64,000 nucleotides of DNA from NCBI GenBank assembly GCA_009667805.1, contig CM019065.1:17124952-17188951 (forward strand), given 5' to 3'. The notes below the pieces were generated by a model that searched no databases, was not told the origin of the DNA, and saw only the letters and a list, made by a program, of their open reading frames with translations. Shown here piece after piece: positions 43,290 to 56,647 of the stretch. This DNA comes from Leptobrachium leishanense (Eukaryota > Chordata > Amphibia > Anura > Megophryidae). How positions within the stretch are numbered: the stretch's first letter is position 1; each line of letters starts with the position of its first letter. Position numbers and translations under genes: made by a program.

Positions 43290-44690
43290 CTATATAGGGT
43301 TATGGTGGATTTGGATTCCGAGATGGGCTTATATGGTGGGGTTATGGTGGGATTTTACTAGATGATGAGTTTATAGGGGGTTGTAGTGGTATTGTATAAA
43401 TTGATGGCTTATATGGGGTTATGGTTATGGTGGGATTGGAGGAGATGATGGCTTTTAATATGGGGTTATGGTGAGATTGGAGGAGATGATGGGTTGATTA
43501 TGGGGTTATGGTGGGATTGGAGGAGATGATGGGTTTATATGGGGTTATGGTGGGATTGGAGGATATGATGGGTTTATATGGAGTTATGGTGGGATTTGGA
43601 GGAGATGATGGGTTTATATGGAGCTATGGTGGGATTTGGAGGAGATAATGGGTTTATATGGAGTTATGGTGGGATTGGTTGAGAAGGTGGGTTTATATGG
43701 GGTTGTGTTGGGATTGTATTTGCCGCCGGCTTATATGGGGTTTTGGTGTCATTTCATGAGATGGGTTTATATGGGGTTATGATGGCATATTATTGGATGG
43801 ATTTATGTGGGGTTATGGTGGCATTTTATGAGATAAATTTATCTGGGGTTATGGTGGCATTTTATGAGATGGTTGTATGTGGGGTTATGGTGGCATTTTA
43901 TGAGATGGGTTTATGTGGGTTTATGGAGGCATTTTATGAGATGGGTTTATGGAGGCATTGCATGAGATGGGCTTATACGAGGTAATGGTTTGATTGGTTG
44001 AGAAAAAGGCTTTATATGGGGTTGTGGTTGTATTGTAATAGCTGATGGCTTTTAGGAGATGGGCTTATATGAGGTAATGGTGGGATTGGTTGAGAAGGTG
44101 GATTTATATGGGGTTGTGGCGGCATTGTATTTGCAGATGGCTTATATGTGGTTATGGTGGCATCTTATGCAATGGATTTATGTGGGGTTATGGAGGCATT
44201 TTATGAGTTGGTTTTAGATGGGATGCATTTTATGAGTTGGTTTTAGATGGGGTTATGGATGCATTTTATGAGTTGGTTTTAGATGGGGTTATGGAGGCAT
44301 TTTATGAGTTGGTTTTAGATGGGGTTATGATGGCATTTTATGAGTTGGTTTTAGATGGGTTATGGAGGCATTTTATGAGTTGGTTTTAGATGGGGTTATG
44401 GAGGCATTTTATGAGTTGGTTTTAAATGGAGTTATGGAGGCATTTTATGAGTTGGTTTTAGATGGGGTTATGGTGGCATTTTATGATTTGGTTTTAGATG
44501 GGGTTATGGATGCATTTTATGAGTTGGTTTTAGATGGGGTTATGGTGGCATTTTATGAGTTGGGTTTAGATGGGGTTATGGTGGCATTTTATGAGTTGGG
44601 TTTATATAGGGTTAGGGTGGTATTTTATGAGTTGGGGATATATGGGGTGATGGTGGGATTTCATGAATTGGGCACATTTCTTTAGTTGAT
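43290..44690 (+). repeat. Minisatellite in intron 1 (39-bp, then 36-bp units)
   Basis: The first part repeats GGGTTTATATGGGGTTATGG plus TGGGATTGGAGGAGATGAT (39 bp). From about 43750 the unit changes to GGCATTTTATGAGNTGG plus TTTAGATGGGGTTATGG (36 bp). G-rich on the sense strand. Open frames at 43743-43985 and 44362-44685 result from the 36-bp period and are not genes. Confidence 0.92.
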
Positions 44691-44816
44691 TGTGTGAATT
44701 ACATGGAATGATGATACATACTTTACAAGTTGTGGTGGGATAAATGGGACTAGCGTACGAAGGGAAAGAAAGGAGAGTCGCAGAATGGGCAGAGAAATCA
44801 TATAAGGAATAATATA

Positions 44817-46462
44817 CAGTCAGGTCCATAAATATTGGGACATCGACACAATTCTAACATCTTTGGCTCTATACACCACCACAATGGAGTTGGAATGAAA
44901 CAAAAACAATGTGCTTTAACTGCAGACTGTCAGCTTTAATTTGAGTGTATGTACATCCAACTCAGGTGAACGGTGTAGGACTTACAGCAGTTTGCAGATG
45001 TGCCTCCCACTTGTTAAGGGACCAAAAGTAATGGGACAGAATAATAATCATAAATCAAACTTTCCCTTCTTAATACTTGGTTGGAAATCCTTTGCAGTCA
45101 ATCACAGCCTGAAGTCTGGAACGCATAGACATCACCAGACGCTGGGTTTCATCCCTGGTGATGCTCTGCCAGGCCTCTACTGCAACTGTCTTCAGTTCCT
45201 GCTTGTTCTTGGGGCATTTTCCCTTCAGTTTTGTCTTCAGCAAGTGAAATGTATGCTCAATGGGATTCAGGCCAGGTGATTGACTTGGCCATTGCATAAC
45301 ATTCCACTTCTGTCCCTTCAAAAACTCTTTGGTTGCTTTTGCAGTACGCTTTGAGTCATTGTCCATCTGCACTGTGAAGCACCGTCCAATGAGTTCTGCA
45401 GCATTTGGCTGAATGTGAGCAGATAATATTGCCCGAAACACTTCAGAATTCATCCTGCTGCTTTTGTCAGCAGTCACATCATCAATAAATACAAGAGAAC
45501 CAGTTTCATTAGCAGCCATACATGCCCACGCCATGACACTACCACCACCATGCTTCACTGGTGAGGTGGTATGCTTCGGATCATAAGCAGTTCCTTTCCT
45601 TCTCCATACTCTTCTCTTCCCATCACTCTGGTACAAGTTGATCTTGGTCTCATCTGTCCATAGGATCTTGTTCCAGAACTGAGAAGGCTTTGTTAGGTGT
45701 TGTTTGGCAAATTCTAATCTGGCCTTCCTGTTTTTGAGGCTCACCAATGGTTTACATCTTGTGGTGAACCCTCTGTATTTACTCTGATGAAGTCTTCTCT
45801 TGATTGTTGACTTTGACACACATACACCTACCTCCTGGAGAGTGTACCTGATCTGGCCAACTGTTGTGAAGGGTGTTTTCTTCACCAGGGAAAGAATTCT
45901 TCATTCATCCACCATAGTTGTTTTCTGTGGTCTCCCGGGTCTTGTGGTGTTGCTGAGCTCACCGGTGCATTCCTTCCTTTTGAGAATGTACCAAACAGTT
46001 GTTTTAGCCACGCCTAATGTTCTTGCTATCTCTGATGGATTTGTTTTGTTTCTTCAGCCTAATGACGGCTTGCTTCACTGATAGTGAAGGCTCTTTGGAT
46101 CTCATCTTGAGAGTTGACAGCAACAGCTTCCAAATGCAAATAGCACACTTGAAATTAACTCTGGGCCTTTTATCTGGACATTGTAATTGGGGTAATGAGG
46201 GAATATCACACACCTGGCCATGGAACAGCTGAGAAGCCAATTGTCCCATTACTTTGGTCCCTTAACAAGTGGGAGGCACATCTGCAAACTGCTGTAAGTC
46301 CTACACCGTTCACCTGAGTTGGATGTACATACACTCAAATTAAAGCTGACAGTCTGCAGTTAAAGCACATTGTGTTTGTTTCATTCCAACTCCATTGTGG
46401 TGGTGTATAGAGCCAAAGATGTTAGAATTGTGTTGATGTCCCAATATTTCTGGACCTGACTG
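44817..46462 (-). mobile_element. Tc1 element 1 (TIRs ~225 bp) in intron 1
   Basis: CAGTCAGGTCCATAAATATT at 44817 and its complement ending at 46462, with TA on each side (44815-44816 and 46463-46464). The inverted repeats are unusually long, to about 45040 and from about 46235. One decayed transposase on the minus strand. Confidence 0.93.
45070..46105 (-). pseudogene. Tc1 transposase (DD34E), element 1, disrupted
   Basis: The N-terminus starts at an ATG at 46105 (MRSKEPSLSVKQAVIRLKK, first helix-turn-helix). It hits a frameshift near 46005, and a TGA follows at about 45894. The remaining 271 codons (45885 to the stop at 45070) hold the second DNA-binding motif and the catalytic triad: WTDETK, QMDNDS and SPGLNPIE with 34 residues between the last Asp and Glu. 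Acid residues are kept, but DPKHT is changed to DSKRT and PDL to PGL. Inactive remnant, antisense to the host gene. Confidence 0.92.
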
Positions 46463-46490
46463 TATATTAAATACAATATGACAATCTATA

Positions 46491-47110
46491 GGGGTTGTTC
46501 AGAGAGAGCCGATCTGGCCCCGAAATGTCACCGAACAGGGAATTTCCCCATACAGTGACATTTCGGGGCCATTCAGCTATTAAGTACGGTGCCTATTTGA
46601 AAGCAGTGAAATCCCCCATAGAGAAGAAATGGTTAATCTGTTCAGAGACACCAAACAGCAGAGAAAAGTTGCCGAAGTGACCTGCTGTTCGGTGGTTTCA
46701 TTCGGCAGGTTTATTCAGGCGAATCCCATAAGCTTCAATGTTAAACATATTCCCGTTTTAATGCAATATATAATAAACCGTTTATTATTTTTAATCTGCA
46801 GGAAAACGTTTTTTAATTTGTAGATTTTTTTAGGATCTCTTAGGCATTTTTCGGGATTATTTCGGCATTTTTTTTCCATTTTTCTTGAAAGCGTTTTTTC
46901 TGTAACAGACCTTTTTATTATCATTTATAGGATCTTATATGTAAATTCCATTCATTTTCATTCAGTATTTTTTTTTCCAAACAGCGTTTAAATTTTAACA
47001 CTTTGAATCGTATTTTTTTATTACTATATTTTACCCATCCGGCAGCTTGTCGACTGGGTTTGGCGGGTGTTCAAATTTTCTGAAGGCTAAAGGAGGATAC
47101 GGCAAAGAGT
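46491..47110 (+). repeat. Harbinger-like repeat fragment in intron 1
   Basis: It opens GGGGTTGTTCAGAGAGAGCC, close to the family terminus, and runs through ATCCCATAAGCTTCAATG and ATATAATAAACCGTTTATTA. The right terminus is missing. Confidence 0.65.
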
Positions 47111-47436
47111 CCAAACCTGAGAAAAATGTAATAATGATTTGTTTATGCTTTGTGTAACACAACTTAATGCTTTATTCCAGAGTAAAACTGTACATCCTTA
47201 GTTAATAACTTACAGCTTGTGTTATCAATTATTTTCTTATCTCTCCAAAAGGTGATTGTTTGACTGATACAGTATATACAGTGTGTATATATATATATAT
47301 TCACTAGTAACTGGTCATTAGTGTAATATGTGGCTTGTACGTGTAGAGGTGGGATCAGGGAGGGATATGGGTTTAATATTGGAGATTCTGTATGTATATT
47401 AATCAGAGATTTATGTTATTGTTTTTATTCACACAG

Positions 47437-47517
47437 AAGTGAAAGGGAGCCGCAGTTATTACCAGCAGACATCTGTCAGGATGTTAAGGATAGAATCACG
47501 ATTTCCGAAATAAAAAA
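47437..47517 (+). CDS. Alpha-2,8-sialyltransferase family, exon 2
   Basis: An 81-nt stem exon: acceptor TTTTTATTCACACAG, donor AAAAA|GTAAGA. It accepts phase 2 from exon 1 and leaves in phase 2. It encodes ERE PQLLPADICQDVKD and RITISEIK-type sequence, a charged stem with one Cys. There is no stop in the spliced frame. Family assignment rests on exons 1, 3 and 4. Confidence 0.65.
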
Positions 47518-47639
47518 GTAAGAAATTATTAGTAAAACTAATTAATAAAAATCTAATCCAGAAATTATAACACTTATAATTATACTTATATCTTTACTTC
47601 AGCGTTATGTAAATAGAATTTAAAATTTAATAACTGTAT

Positions 47640-48370
47640 GTCTCACAACAATGTGCGGTGTGTATGTGCGTATCACAGAGCTCCACAGCAATAAATCTCA
47701 CAACAATGTGCGGTGTGTATGAACGTGTCACAGAGCTCCACAGCAATAAAACTCACAGTAATGTGCAGTGTGTATTAGCGCATCACAGAGCTCCACAGCA
47801 ATAAAACTCACAGTAATGTGTGGTGTGTATGAGTGTATCACAGAGCTCCACGGCAATAAAATTTACAGTAATTTGTGGTGTGTGTATGAGCGTATAACAA
47901 TGCTCCGCAGCAATAAAACTCACAGTAATATGCGATGTGTGTGAGCATATCACAGACCTTCACAGTATTAAAACTCACAGTAATGTGTGGCATGTGTATG
48001 AGTGTATCACAGAACTCCACAGCTAAAGAACTCACGGTAATGTGCAGTATGTAAGAGCGTATCACAGAGCTCCACAGCAATAAAACTCACAGTAATGTGC
48101 AGTGTGTATGTATGTATCACAGAGCTCCACAGCAATAAAATGAATAGTAATGTGTAGTGTGTATGAGTGTATCACAGAGCTCCACAGCATTAAAACTCAC
48201 AGTAATGTGAGGTGTATATGAGCATTTCACAGAGCTCCACAGCAATAAAACTTACACTCATACACACCGCACATTACTGTATCACAGACTCCACAGCAAT
48301 AAAACTTACAGTAATGTGCGTTGTGTATGAGCGTATCACAGACGCCACAGCAATAAAACTCAATTTAATA
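47640..48370 (+). repeat. ~56-bp satellite array, sense orientation, about 13 units, intron 2
   Basis: Units: CACAGAGCTCCACAGCAATA, AAACTCACAGTAATGTGCAG, TGTGTATGAGCGTAT. Almost every unit carries AATAAAA on the same strand as the sialyltransferase gene. Diverged units lie at the left edge. Confidence 0.93.
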
Positions 48371-49439
48371 ATGCAGATAATAATATGACAGGGGAATGTG
48401 TAAGTTGTAATCAAATCGGGGTGAGAGTATTGAAATATGAGGGGGTGATTATTGGGATTGTGAAACAGAAATTGCAAAAGTAAAAAAATGAAAGTGAAGA
48501 GGGCAGTTATAAGGGAATGGAAGAAATGATCGATGCATTTGGGGGGCAGAAGTATATTTCTGATTTTCTTTGTGATTTAAATCATTCTGTTATTAATGGA
48601 ATTGGTGAGAGAAGCCATTTAGCACTTTGTGTAATGGATATTTGTACTATTTCTTCTTCATATAGACTTTGTATAGTTTTGCAGAAGGAGGAAACAAATT
48701 ATCACAATAAACTATATAGTGCTATTAAACATTGTAACCACATGTTATCATGAGATAAAAATCTCACAGAAGCCTTTATGCAGATAGAAGGAAAATACTG
48801 AATAGCAGCAACACAGAGAGCGCTACAGCAAAGATTTAGAGCCACCACTCCATACACCAGACTACCAGCAATATAAACATTGGGGCTTATTCCATAGCTG
48901 GTGTTAGTGTAGCGTCTCGCTATGTAAGCATTAGCGCTAGGATTAGTAAATTTAACGTCTGGCCTCGATATACCAAAGTTGATGTTAAATTGGGGTGAAA
49001 TCAGTTTGCACTTCGCAGCTTGCGCGAGCTTTACCGTACTTTGCCTCTCCTATACTTAACATAGGGAGCGCAATCTATTTTTACCGTCTCGAGATGGGAG
49101 GTATTACAAGCAGGGGCGGACTGACAACTAATGGGGCAATAAGAGATCATTAGGCCCCCTTGTGCAACGCCTGCAGAAGGCCACACCCATACAACGCAAC
49201 ACCCACATGTACATTGTTGTGTTAAAGAATTTTTCTCATCACATCATTTTTAAAATAATTATTTAATGAGTTAAGAAAATCCACTTGGGCCCAGCAGTGA
49301 ATTGGGGAATTCATTGGTCCCCCTCCAAACTTACAGATGGACAGCGGTCTGCTGCGGCAGCCATCAATCACTCATTGCAGCTAAGGCTGCACCGCTTCTT
49401 CACTCTTTAGGTTTATAAGATACTGTACATTACTGATAC
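48371..49439. other. Intron 2 stretch, unassigned
   Basis: No exon or recognisable element. Only short frames such as 48517-48753, which lacks splice signals and similarity to the family. Confidence 0.4.
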
Positions 49440-49635
49440 ACTTGTACACACTGCACAATACATTACATAGCTCCACAGCAATAAAACTCACAGTAATGTG
49501 CAGTGTGTATGAGCATATCACAGAGCTCCACAGCAATAAAACTCACAGTAATGTGCAGTGTGTATGAGCGTATCACAGAGCTCCACAGCAATAAAACTCA
49601 CAGTAATGTGCAGTGTGTATGAGTGAATCACAGGT
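49440..49635 (+). repeat. ~56-bp satellite array, sense orientation, 3-4 units
   Basis: Highly uniform units (CACAGAGCTCCACAGCAATA, AAACTCACAGTAATGTGCAG), more alike than those at 47640-48370, suggesting recent tandem copying. Confidence 0.9.
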
Positions 49636-49730
49636 TCTGACCTTTCCAACGACACCTGGAGCGTCCTTGTAGGACACATGTTTCCGGAGATGCAGGGGTC
49701 CAAAGGCACAACAAAGAACAAAATGGAACT

Positions 49731-49820
49731 ACATGTATCTCAAGATACATAGCAGACATTTTTCCCTCATGCATTTAAGCACCTCTGACGACCCTTGATG
49801 GGCGAAACATGCTAGGGACC
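49731..49820 (+). repeat. Short interspersed repeat shared with 57704-57795
   Basis: ACATGTATCTCAAGATACAT, then TTTAAGCACCTCTGACGACC and TTGATGGGCGAAACATGCTA. The second copy reads ACATGTATCTCGAGATACAT and TTGACGGGCAAAACGCACAT. Possibly the end of a retroelement; family not assigned. Confidence 0.6.
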
Positions 49821-49915
49821 AATGTATATAGTTGCAAGAAAAAGTATGTGAACCCTTTGGGATTACGTGGAGTTTGCATGAATTGGTCGTAAAATGTGCT
49901 CTGATCTTCATCACA

Positions 49916-50808
49916 CAGGGTTATCCAAAGAGATCCGAATTGCTTGAGAAAGGTAACCGAACGCTGAAAATCAGCATTCGGTTACCTTTCCTGACCATTC
50001 GGCTATCCAGAGAGCAGGCAATTCGCCAAATCCTGGCGAATTGCCTGAACATACGGTGCCTGTTCGGTGCCTGTTCGAGGGCAGTGAAATCCCCATAAAA
50101 AAGCACTGCTTCGTCTATTCAGAGAACACAAACCAGCAGTGAAAGGTTCCCGAAATGCCCTGCCATTCGGTGGTTTAATTCGGCAGGTTTATTCAGGAGA
50201 ATCCCATAGGCTTCAATGTTAAAAATATTCCCGTTTTAATTCAATATCTAATAAACCGTTCATTATAAAATTCTGCAGCAAAAAGTCTCTTTATTTATAG
50301 ATTTTTTAGGATACTTTAAGCATTTTTCTGATTTTTTTTTTTTTTAAAGTCCGATTTTTTTTTTTTTTTTTTCAGTTTACTTATTTTTTTTGTAACAGCC
50401 CTCTTTATTATCATTCCTGGACCTCCTGTGAAAATTTCAGACATTTTCGCTCAGTAGTTTCTTTGCAAACAGCGTTTCATTTTCCCAGATTCATACAAAT
50501 GGTTTTGCTAATTTATTCACTGCCTCCTCTACGTCACAGCTGCTTCAGCTCTGTGTGATTCGGCTCCTGTTCGGCTCCTGTTCGGCTTCTTCGAAGGTTA
50601 ATCCAGATGTTTTTGCTTGTTTTCAGCGTGCATTCGGTTAGTGCTCGTCAGGTTTTCGGCAGCTTTTCCCTGCAATTCGGGGACCCTGTGCTGTTTGCTG
50701 AATACACCGCAGGGTCACCGAAATGCAATCGGCAAAAGGAACCGAATTGAAGAGAACGAAAAGTCACCGAACGTGCGGTGACTTTTCGAATCTCTTTGGA
50801 TAACCCTG
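49916..50808. mobile_element. Harbinger-like MITE inside the Tc1 element 2 TIR
   Basis: It starts CAGGGTTATCCAAAGAGATC and ends AATCTCTTTGGATAACCCTG. TAA follows on the right (50809-50811); the left three bases (ACA) differ from TAA, so one side has mutated. The other Tc1 arm shows the uninterrupted target. Confidence 0.85.
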
Positions 50809-50943
50809 TAAGTCACAACAATTTGAAAAACACAGTCTGCTTAAAATAATACAACACAAACATTATATGTTTTCATGTGTTTATTGAACAGAACATGTAA
50901 ACATTCACAGTGCAGGGTGAAAAAAGTATGTGAACCTTTGGAC

Positions 50944-51965
<1,022 letters not shown>

Positions 51966-52341
51966 GGTTCACATCAGGCAGTGCTTCTTGAAACCAGTAT
52001 ACCCAAAACTGGTGTGTGTTTTTAAAGGGCAGGACAGCTTTCAGCAACACATCCAATAATATCACACTGATTGGACTCAAGGTTAACTCCTGGCTCCAAT
52101 TAGCTCTTGGAGAAGTCATTAGGCTAGGGGTTCACATACTTTTCCCACCCTGCACTGTGAATGTTTACATGTTCCGTTCAATAAAAACATGAAAACCTAT
52201 AAGGTTTGTGTTGTATTATTTTAAGCAGACTGTGTTTTTCAAATTGTTGTGACTTAGATGAAGATCAGAGCACATTTTATGACCAATTCATGCAAAACTC
52301 CACGTAAGCCAAAAGGGTTCACATACATTTTCTTGCCACTG

Positions 52342-53603
52342 TAAATCCAAACTATGGGCACTATCAGCTGCCCCTCACTAAAACAAGGACACAAAGGGGA
52401 AAAATTAGCTTCCCCTTTGCGTCCCGGTTTCCCCAGCAGATCGCAGGTAGGTGCCGAGTCTGGCAGCCTGCCCTTTAGTGATCGCTAAGCTTGCGGATTC
52501 TGGGGGCAGCGCTACAGCACCATCCCTAGCATCACCTATATGGCGTACATAGGACGCAAACTGGAGCGTCCTTGTAGGAAACATGGTTCCAGAGATGCAG
52601 GGGGAATCCCATTATGTGATGTCATTGCCCATGCACGATGACACCCATGACTGGGGGGGGCAGTCCCACAACTAAGGCTGACATGTTTCAAGTCAACCTG
52701 CTGTGGCTGCAGCCCTACTTGGAGGCAGATCGGCACCGAGCAGGGACAAAGCAGGAGTTACAGGACGGGCGTGGAGCGTCCCAGCGCTGGGGAGGACATC
52801 CCCATGTCACTCCACGCATGTCCCGGCAGGGACAACAAGGCTGTCTGATGGGGCTCCAATCCAGGCCCAGCCGGGCCCTCGGGCAAAATTTTGGGGTCTC
52901 TTTTTTTTATTTTTTAAGAAGACGAGGCTTTTTTTCTCTCGCTGAACGCGGCTTTTTTTTCAGGCCTGCTATTTCAGCACTAGGGAAAGGGGTTAATCCA
53001 CCCCGTGCAATCTTCAGTGAGTTTTCTTTTTTATATATATATAAATTCTCCTTCTGCTGCGTTCTGACTGGGCTGTCCTTGGTGCTGAAAGCACGTTTCA
53101 GCACCAAGGACAGGGTTTTCATCTCCCTGTAGCGTTTTTTTATTTCTCCGCAGCGTTTTTCTTTTTTTTTCATTCGGTGACTAGTCCACTAGCCGACCTG
53201 GGTCCTCCACAGACGCTTCCAGTCGACTACCCTGAGCGGCCAAAGGCATTGAGGGGAAGACCAAGTCGGCCCATCCGACTTTAGACCCGGCGGTCGGCCA
53301 GCCTAACTGTTTTGGTCGAGCCTTTGGAAGACCTGGGACCTGAAGACTCATAACTCTCCAGGTCCATCTTTTATGAGAGTGGAAAGTCCCCGTAAAACAA
53401 ATCATACACAACCAATGACTTTTAAACTAATTTTTCTCAAGTAATAACTAATCTTTATGATTTACTGACAGCCACAAATCAAAGTCCGTTTCAATGTGTT
53501 TTATCAGATAATGTCACTGCATTGTTGGCTAATGGTCCTACAAGATTATTTATGTATCTGATAAGGTTCTCCCAGGCTCTGCAAAAACCATAAAAAAGAA
53601 ACA
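52342..53603. other. Intron 2 stretch with a strong hairpin
   Basis: No exon seen. 52560-52600 repeats a phrase found at 49663-49700 (GGAGCGTCCTTGTAGGA). Poly-T/poly-A tracts lie at 52900-52960 and 53020-53045. Confidence 0.4.
53074..53114. repeat. Perfect 18-bp hairpin
   Basis: CTGTCCTTGGTGCTGAAA and its exact complement are separated by GCACG. It could be a MITE core or an RNA hairpin; there is no other evidence for an RNA gene. Confidence 0.8.
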
Positions 53604-53605
53604 TA

Positions 53606-54836
53606 CACTATATTGCCAAAAGTATTCGCTCACCCAGCCAAATAATCAGAATCAGTTGTTCCAATCACTTCCATGGCCACAGGTGTATAAAATCAAGCAC
53701 CTGGGCATGCAGACTGTTTTTACAAACATTTGTGAAAGAATGGGTAACTCTCAGGAGCTCAGTGAATTCCAGCATGGAACTGTGATAGGATGCCACCTGT
53801 GCAACAAATCCAGTCGTGAAATTTCCTCGCTCCTAAATATTCCACAGTCAACTGTCAGCTGTATTATAAGAACGTGGAAGTGTTTGGGAACGACAGCAAC
53901 TCAGTCACAAAGTGGTAGGCCTCGTAAACTGACGGAGCGGGGTCAGCAGATGCTGAGGCGCATAGTGCGAAGAGGTCACCAACTTTCTGCAGAGTCAATC
54001 GCTACAGACCTCCAAACTTCATGTGGCCTTCAGATTAGCTCAAGAACAGTGCACAGAGAGCTTCATGGAATGGGTTTCCATGGCCGAGCAGCTGCATCCA
54101 AGCCATACATCACCAAGTGCAATGCAAAGCGTCGGATGCAGTGGTGTAAAGCACGCCGTCACTGGACTCTAGAGCAGTGGAGACGCGTTCTCTGGAGTGA
54201 CGAATCGCACTTCTCCATCTGGCAATATGATGGACGAGTCTGGGTTTGGCGGTTGCCAAGAGAACGGTACTTGTCTGACTGCATTGTCCCAAGTGTAAAG
54301 GGGATTATGCTGTGGGGTTGTTTATCAGGAGTTGGGCTTGGCCCCTTAGTTCCAGTGAAAGGAACTCTGAATGCTTCAGCATACCAAGACATTTTGGACA
54401 ATTCCATGCTCCGAACTTTGTGGGAACAGTTTGGAGCTGGCCCCTTCCTCTTCCAACATGACTGTGCACCAGTGCATAAAGCAAGGTCCATAAAGACATG
54501 GATGACAGAGTCTGGTGTGGATGAACTTGACTGGCCTGCGCAGAGTCCTGATCTCAACCCGATAGAACACCTTTGGGATGAATTAGAGCGGAGACTGAGA
54601 GCCAGGCCTTCTCGTCCAACATCAGTGTGTGACCTCACAAATGCACTTCTGGAAGAATCGTCAAAAAGTCCCAAAAACACACTCCTAAACCTTGTGGACA
54701 GCCTTCCCAGAAGAGTTGAAGTTGTTATAGCTGCAAAGGGTGGACCGACGTCATATTGAACCCTATGGATTAGGAATGGGATGTCACTTAATATGCGAGT
54801 CAAGGCGGGTGAGCGAATACTTTTGCCAATATAGTG
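53606..54836 (+). mobile_element. Tc1 element 3, compact and intact, intron 2
   Basis: 1231 bp with CACTATATTGCCAAAAGTAT at 53606 and its complement ending ATATAGTG at 54836. TA lies on both sides (53604-53605 and 54837-54838). The inverted repeats of about 30 bp match at nearly every base. Size and structure are those of a complete short-TIR Tc1 element. Same orientation as the host gene. Confidence 0.95.
53740..54759 (+). CDS. Tc1 transposase (DD34E), uninterrupted, element 3
   Basis: 339-residue cut-and-paste transposase that would bind the element's own TIRs and insert at TA. The start chosen is the ATG at 53740 ([13 protein letters not shown]), the usual Tc1 beginning; the frame extends 28 codons upstream, but that part is non-homologous. 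Two helix-turn-helix motifs lie at residues 5-50 and 62-115 with an AT-hook-like GRPRK at 59-63 between them. Catalytic residues are Asp154 (WSDES), Asp241 ([10 protein letters not shown]) and Glu276 ([15 protein letters not shown]), with spacing DD34E. The C-terminus (AAKGGPTSY) is complete. No stop or frameshift. It has a CAPVHKA motif rather than the NDPKHT of the other three, so it is a distinct lineage. Confidence 0.95.
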   Translation: MGNSQELSEFQHGTVIGCHLCNKSSREISSLLNIPQSTVSCIIRTWKCLGTTATQSQSGRPRKLTERGQQMLRRIVRRGHQLSAESIATDLQTSCGLQISSRTVHRELHGMGFHGRAAASKPYITKCNAKRRMQWCKARRHWTLEQWRRVLWSDESHFSIWQYDGRVWVWRLPRERYLSDCIVPSVKGIMLWGCLSGVGLGPLVPVKGTLNASAYQDILDNSMLRTLWEQFGAGPFLFQHDCAPVHKARSIKTWMTESGVDELDWPAQSPDLNPIEHLWDELERRLRARPSRPTSVCDLTNALLEESSKSPKNTLLNLVDSLPRRVEVVIAAKGGPTSY

Positions 54837-54846
54837 TATATATTTT

Positions 54847-55475
54847 TTAAAGAGATACTGTATTGAAAAATAGAGTTTCTCTTCTATTGCCGTTTAATAA
54901 CTGGACAGATCCTGCTGACAGCATCTGCACAATTATTTTTTTTTCTATTTTTGGCTGATTGTACTCACATTTTCCCCCTTGCCACGCGCTGCTCCTCCTC
55001 TTCAGCTCAGGGACTCCAGAACCCGGAAGTCACTGAAGGTTTCCTGAGCAATTTGCGCTGCTATACAACTTGCGTAGTGTCGGAGCCGCAAATTGCGTAG
55101 CACTGCAGGATTTTCACACTTTACGTACACAGATTCCGTAGCGCCTGTGCAGAGCGATGATTCGGAGCCGCACGCACATGCACAGATTTGATCCACCTGT
55201 TGCCTCGCTGAGAACGCTCGTTACAGCGATTGGTCACAGAGGTCGACGTTGCCTGCCCTTTTGTGTGACATCACTAGTGACTGATCTGGTGACCGAAAGC
55301 TGGGAAATTCAAAAATTACAGCTGCTGATGAAGCTGGGTGAGTGAAGAAAACTCCTCCACTTCACCCCGTGATATCTCCATGTCAGTGCAGCAGGGAGGG
55401 AAGGGGACACTCCTCACATTCTGACCACATTAAAACTATAAAGTGGTCAGGAGGATGAGCAGAGTGTCTCTTTAA
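54847..55475. mobile_element. 629-bp TTAA-flanked element
   Basis: It starts TTAAAGAGATACTGTA at 54847 and ends GCAGAGTGTCTCTTTAA at 55475. TTAA-initial TTAAAGAGACACT termini are familiar to me from many frog genomic repeats. Non-coding. It begins 10 bases after Tc1 element 3. Confidence 0.65.
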
Positions 55476-56560
55476 GTTTTACAAAGCAAGGTGTCTCCCG
55501 GTGCTGGGCACCTGTAGGTGATAAATAATAATTTCCCTTTCCTATCCATATAAAAGGTTATCCAAATATACCACTTAGCTAATAAGCCCTTTTCTTAAAT
55601 AAATGTAACTGCCGGTTTGTTTGCTGTAGAAAGTCTCAGGAATATGGGATGCTGTATAAACAAATCATATCTGTCTAAAAGGGGCCCCCTCCATGAAGCT
55701 TGTGGCTAGAGAGAAAGAAAGATATCTCTTTGTCCTGTGTATAAGCCATTGTCCTGAAACAGGAAGTAAGTTTCTCAGCCCCCTTATGCGGAATCACCCA
55801 AAGTTTGTTACCGAGCAGAAATCCTGTTCTTTTGGGAATCAGCAAATGTGGTAACAGTGCTGACTATGCTAATTATCTGTGACATTGATAATTTTCTATT
55901 GGTTTGTAATCTGAGATTTTCTGCATGTCCTAACAAAGAAATACCAGATATTTGAAGAACGAACTCTGCATCTATTGGCTTCATTTATCTCCGCTAGCTA
56001 GCGCTGTGCTGCGCCACGCCTTACATGATGGACAAAAGAGAATACAGAAATCTTCTAAGTTGCAGGTCTTTGTAAATATGAATCTGAAATTAATTTCAAC
56101 AGTAGTCACTTGTCTACTTTGCCCAATTGTAAATCCAGCCCTTCCTGGATTAAGCATTGGAAGGTTGGGCACTGGGTACATTATGAATATTAAAATACTT
56201 TATGCCATGAAATTATAATCTCCTGGAGAATTCTTATAAACAGGTGGATTAGGGATCACAGATACAAAATGTAACGCACATATTGTATTGCCAGGTATGC
56301 TTTGTCATTTTTGAAAGGATGGGAGTTGCCAGATTGAGGCACTCATATTATTATCATATAAACACATAAGGGACAAGTTCGGAATGGTATGGCGATCTGT
56401 TCATCAATAGGATTTGTCAGAAGAAAGGATAAGAGGACACCGTCCAAAACGTATGAAATAAATTACTGAAAGAGTTCCCATCGAGCAGTCATCAGTTTAA
56501 CTCCATGTACCACAATCTAATTCATCATTACTTTTTGTTATAATAATGTTTTTACTTTAG
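55476..56560. other. Intron 2, 3' part, unassigned
   Basis: No repeat boundary or exon recognised up to the acceptor TTTACTTTAG at 56551-56560. Confidence 0.4.
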
Positions 56561-56647
56561 GGTCCAGCAAACTGAATTAAGGAAACAAGTCCAGTATCTG
56601 CAGCGATGCCCATGGTCTGGGAATGCCAGCGCCGTATTAGCCATACG
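56561..56647 (+). CDS. Alpha-2,8-sialyltransferase family, exon 3
   Basis: 87 nt, acceptor TAATGTTTTTACTTTAG, donor ACG|GTGAGT; phase 2 in and out. It encodes QQTELRKQVQYLQRCPWSGN and ASAVLAIR-type sequence. The Cys-Pro-Trp (CPW) at the end of the stem is shared with ST8SIA6 (ST8SIA5 has a CKW variant). NAS forms an N-glycosylation sequon. Open in the spliced frame. Confidence 0.75.

Noticed and set aside
44362..44685. Repetitive 107-codon frame in intron 1
   Set aside because: Product of the 36-bp minisatellite period, which never accumulates stops in one frame.
54159..54803. 214-codon minus-strand frame
   Set aside because: Shadow of the Tc1 element 3 transposase on the opposite strand.
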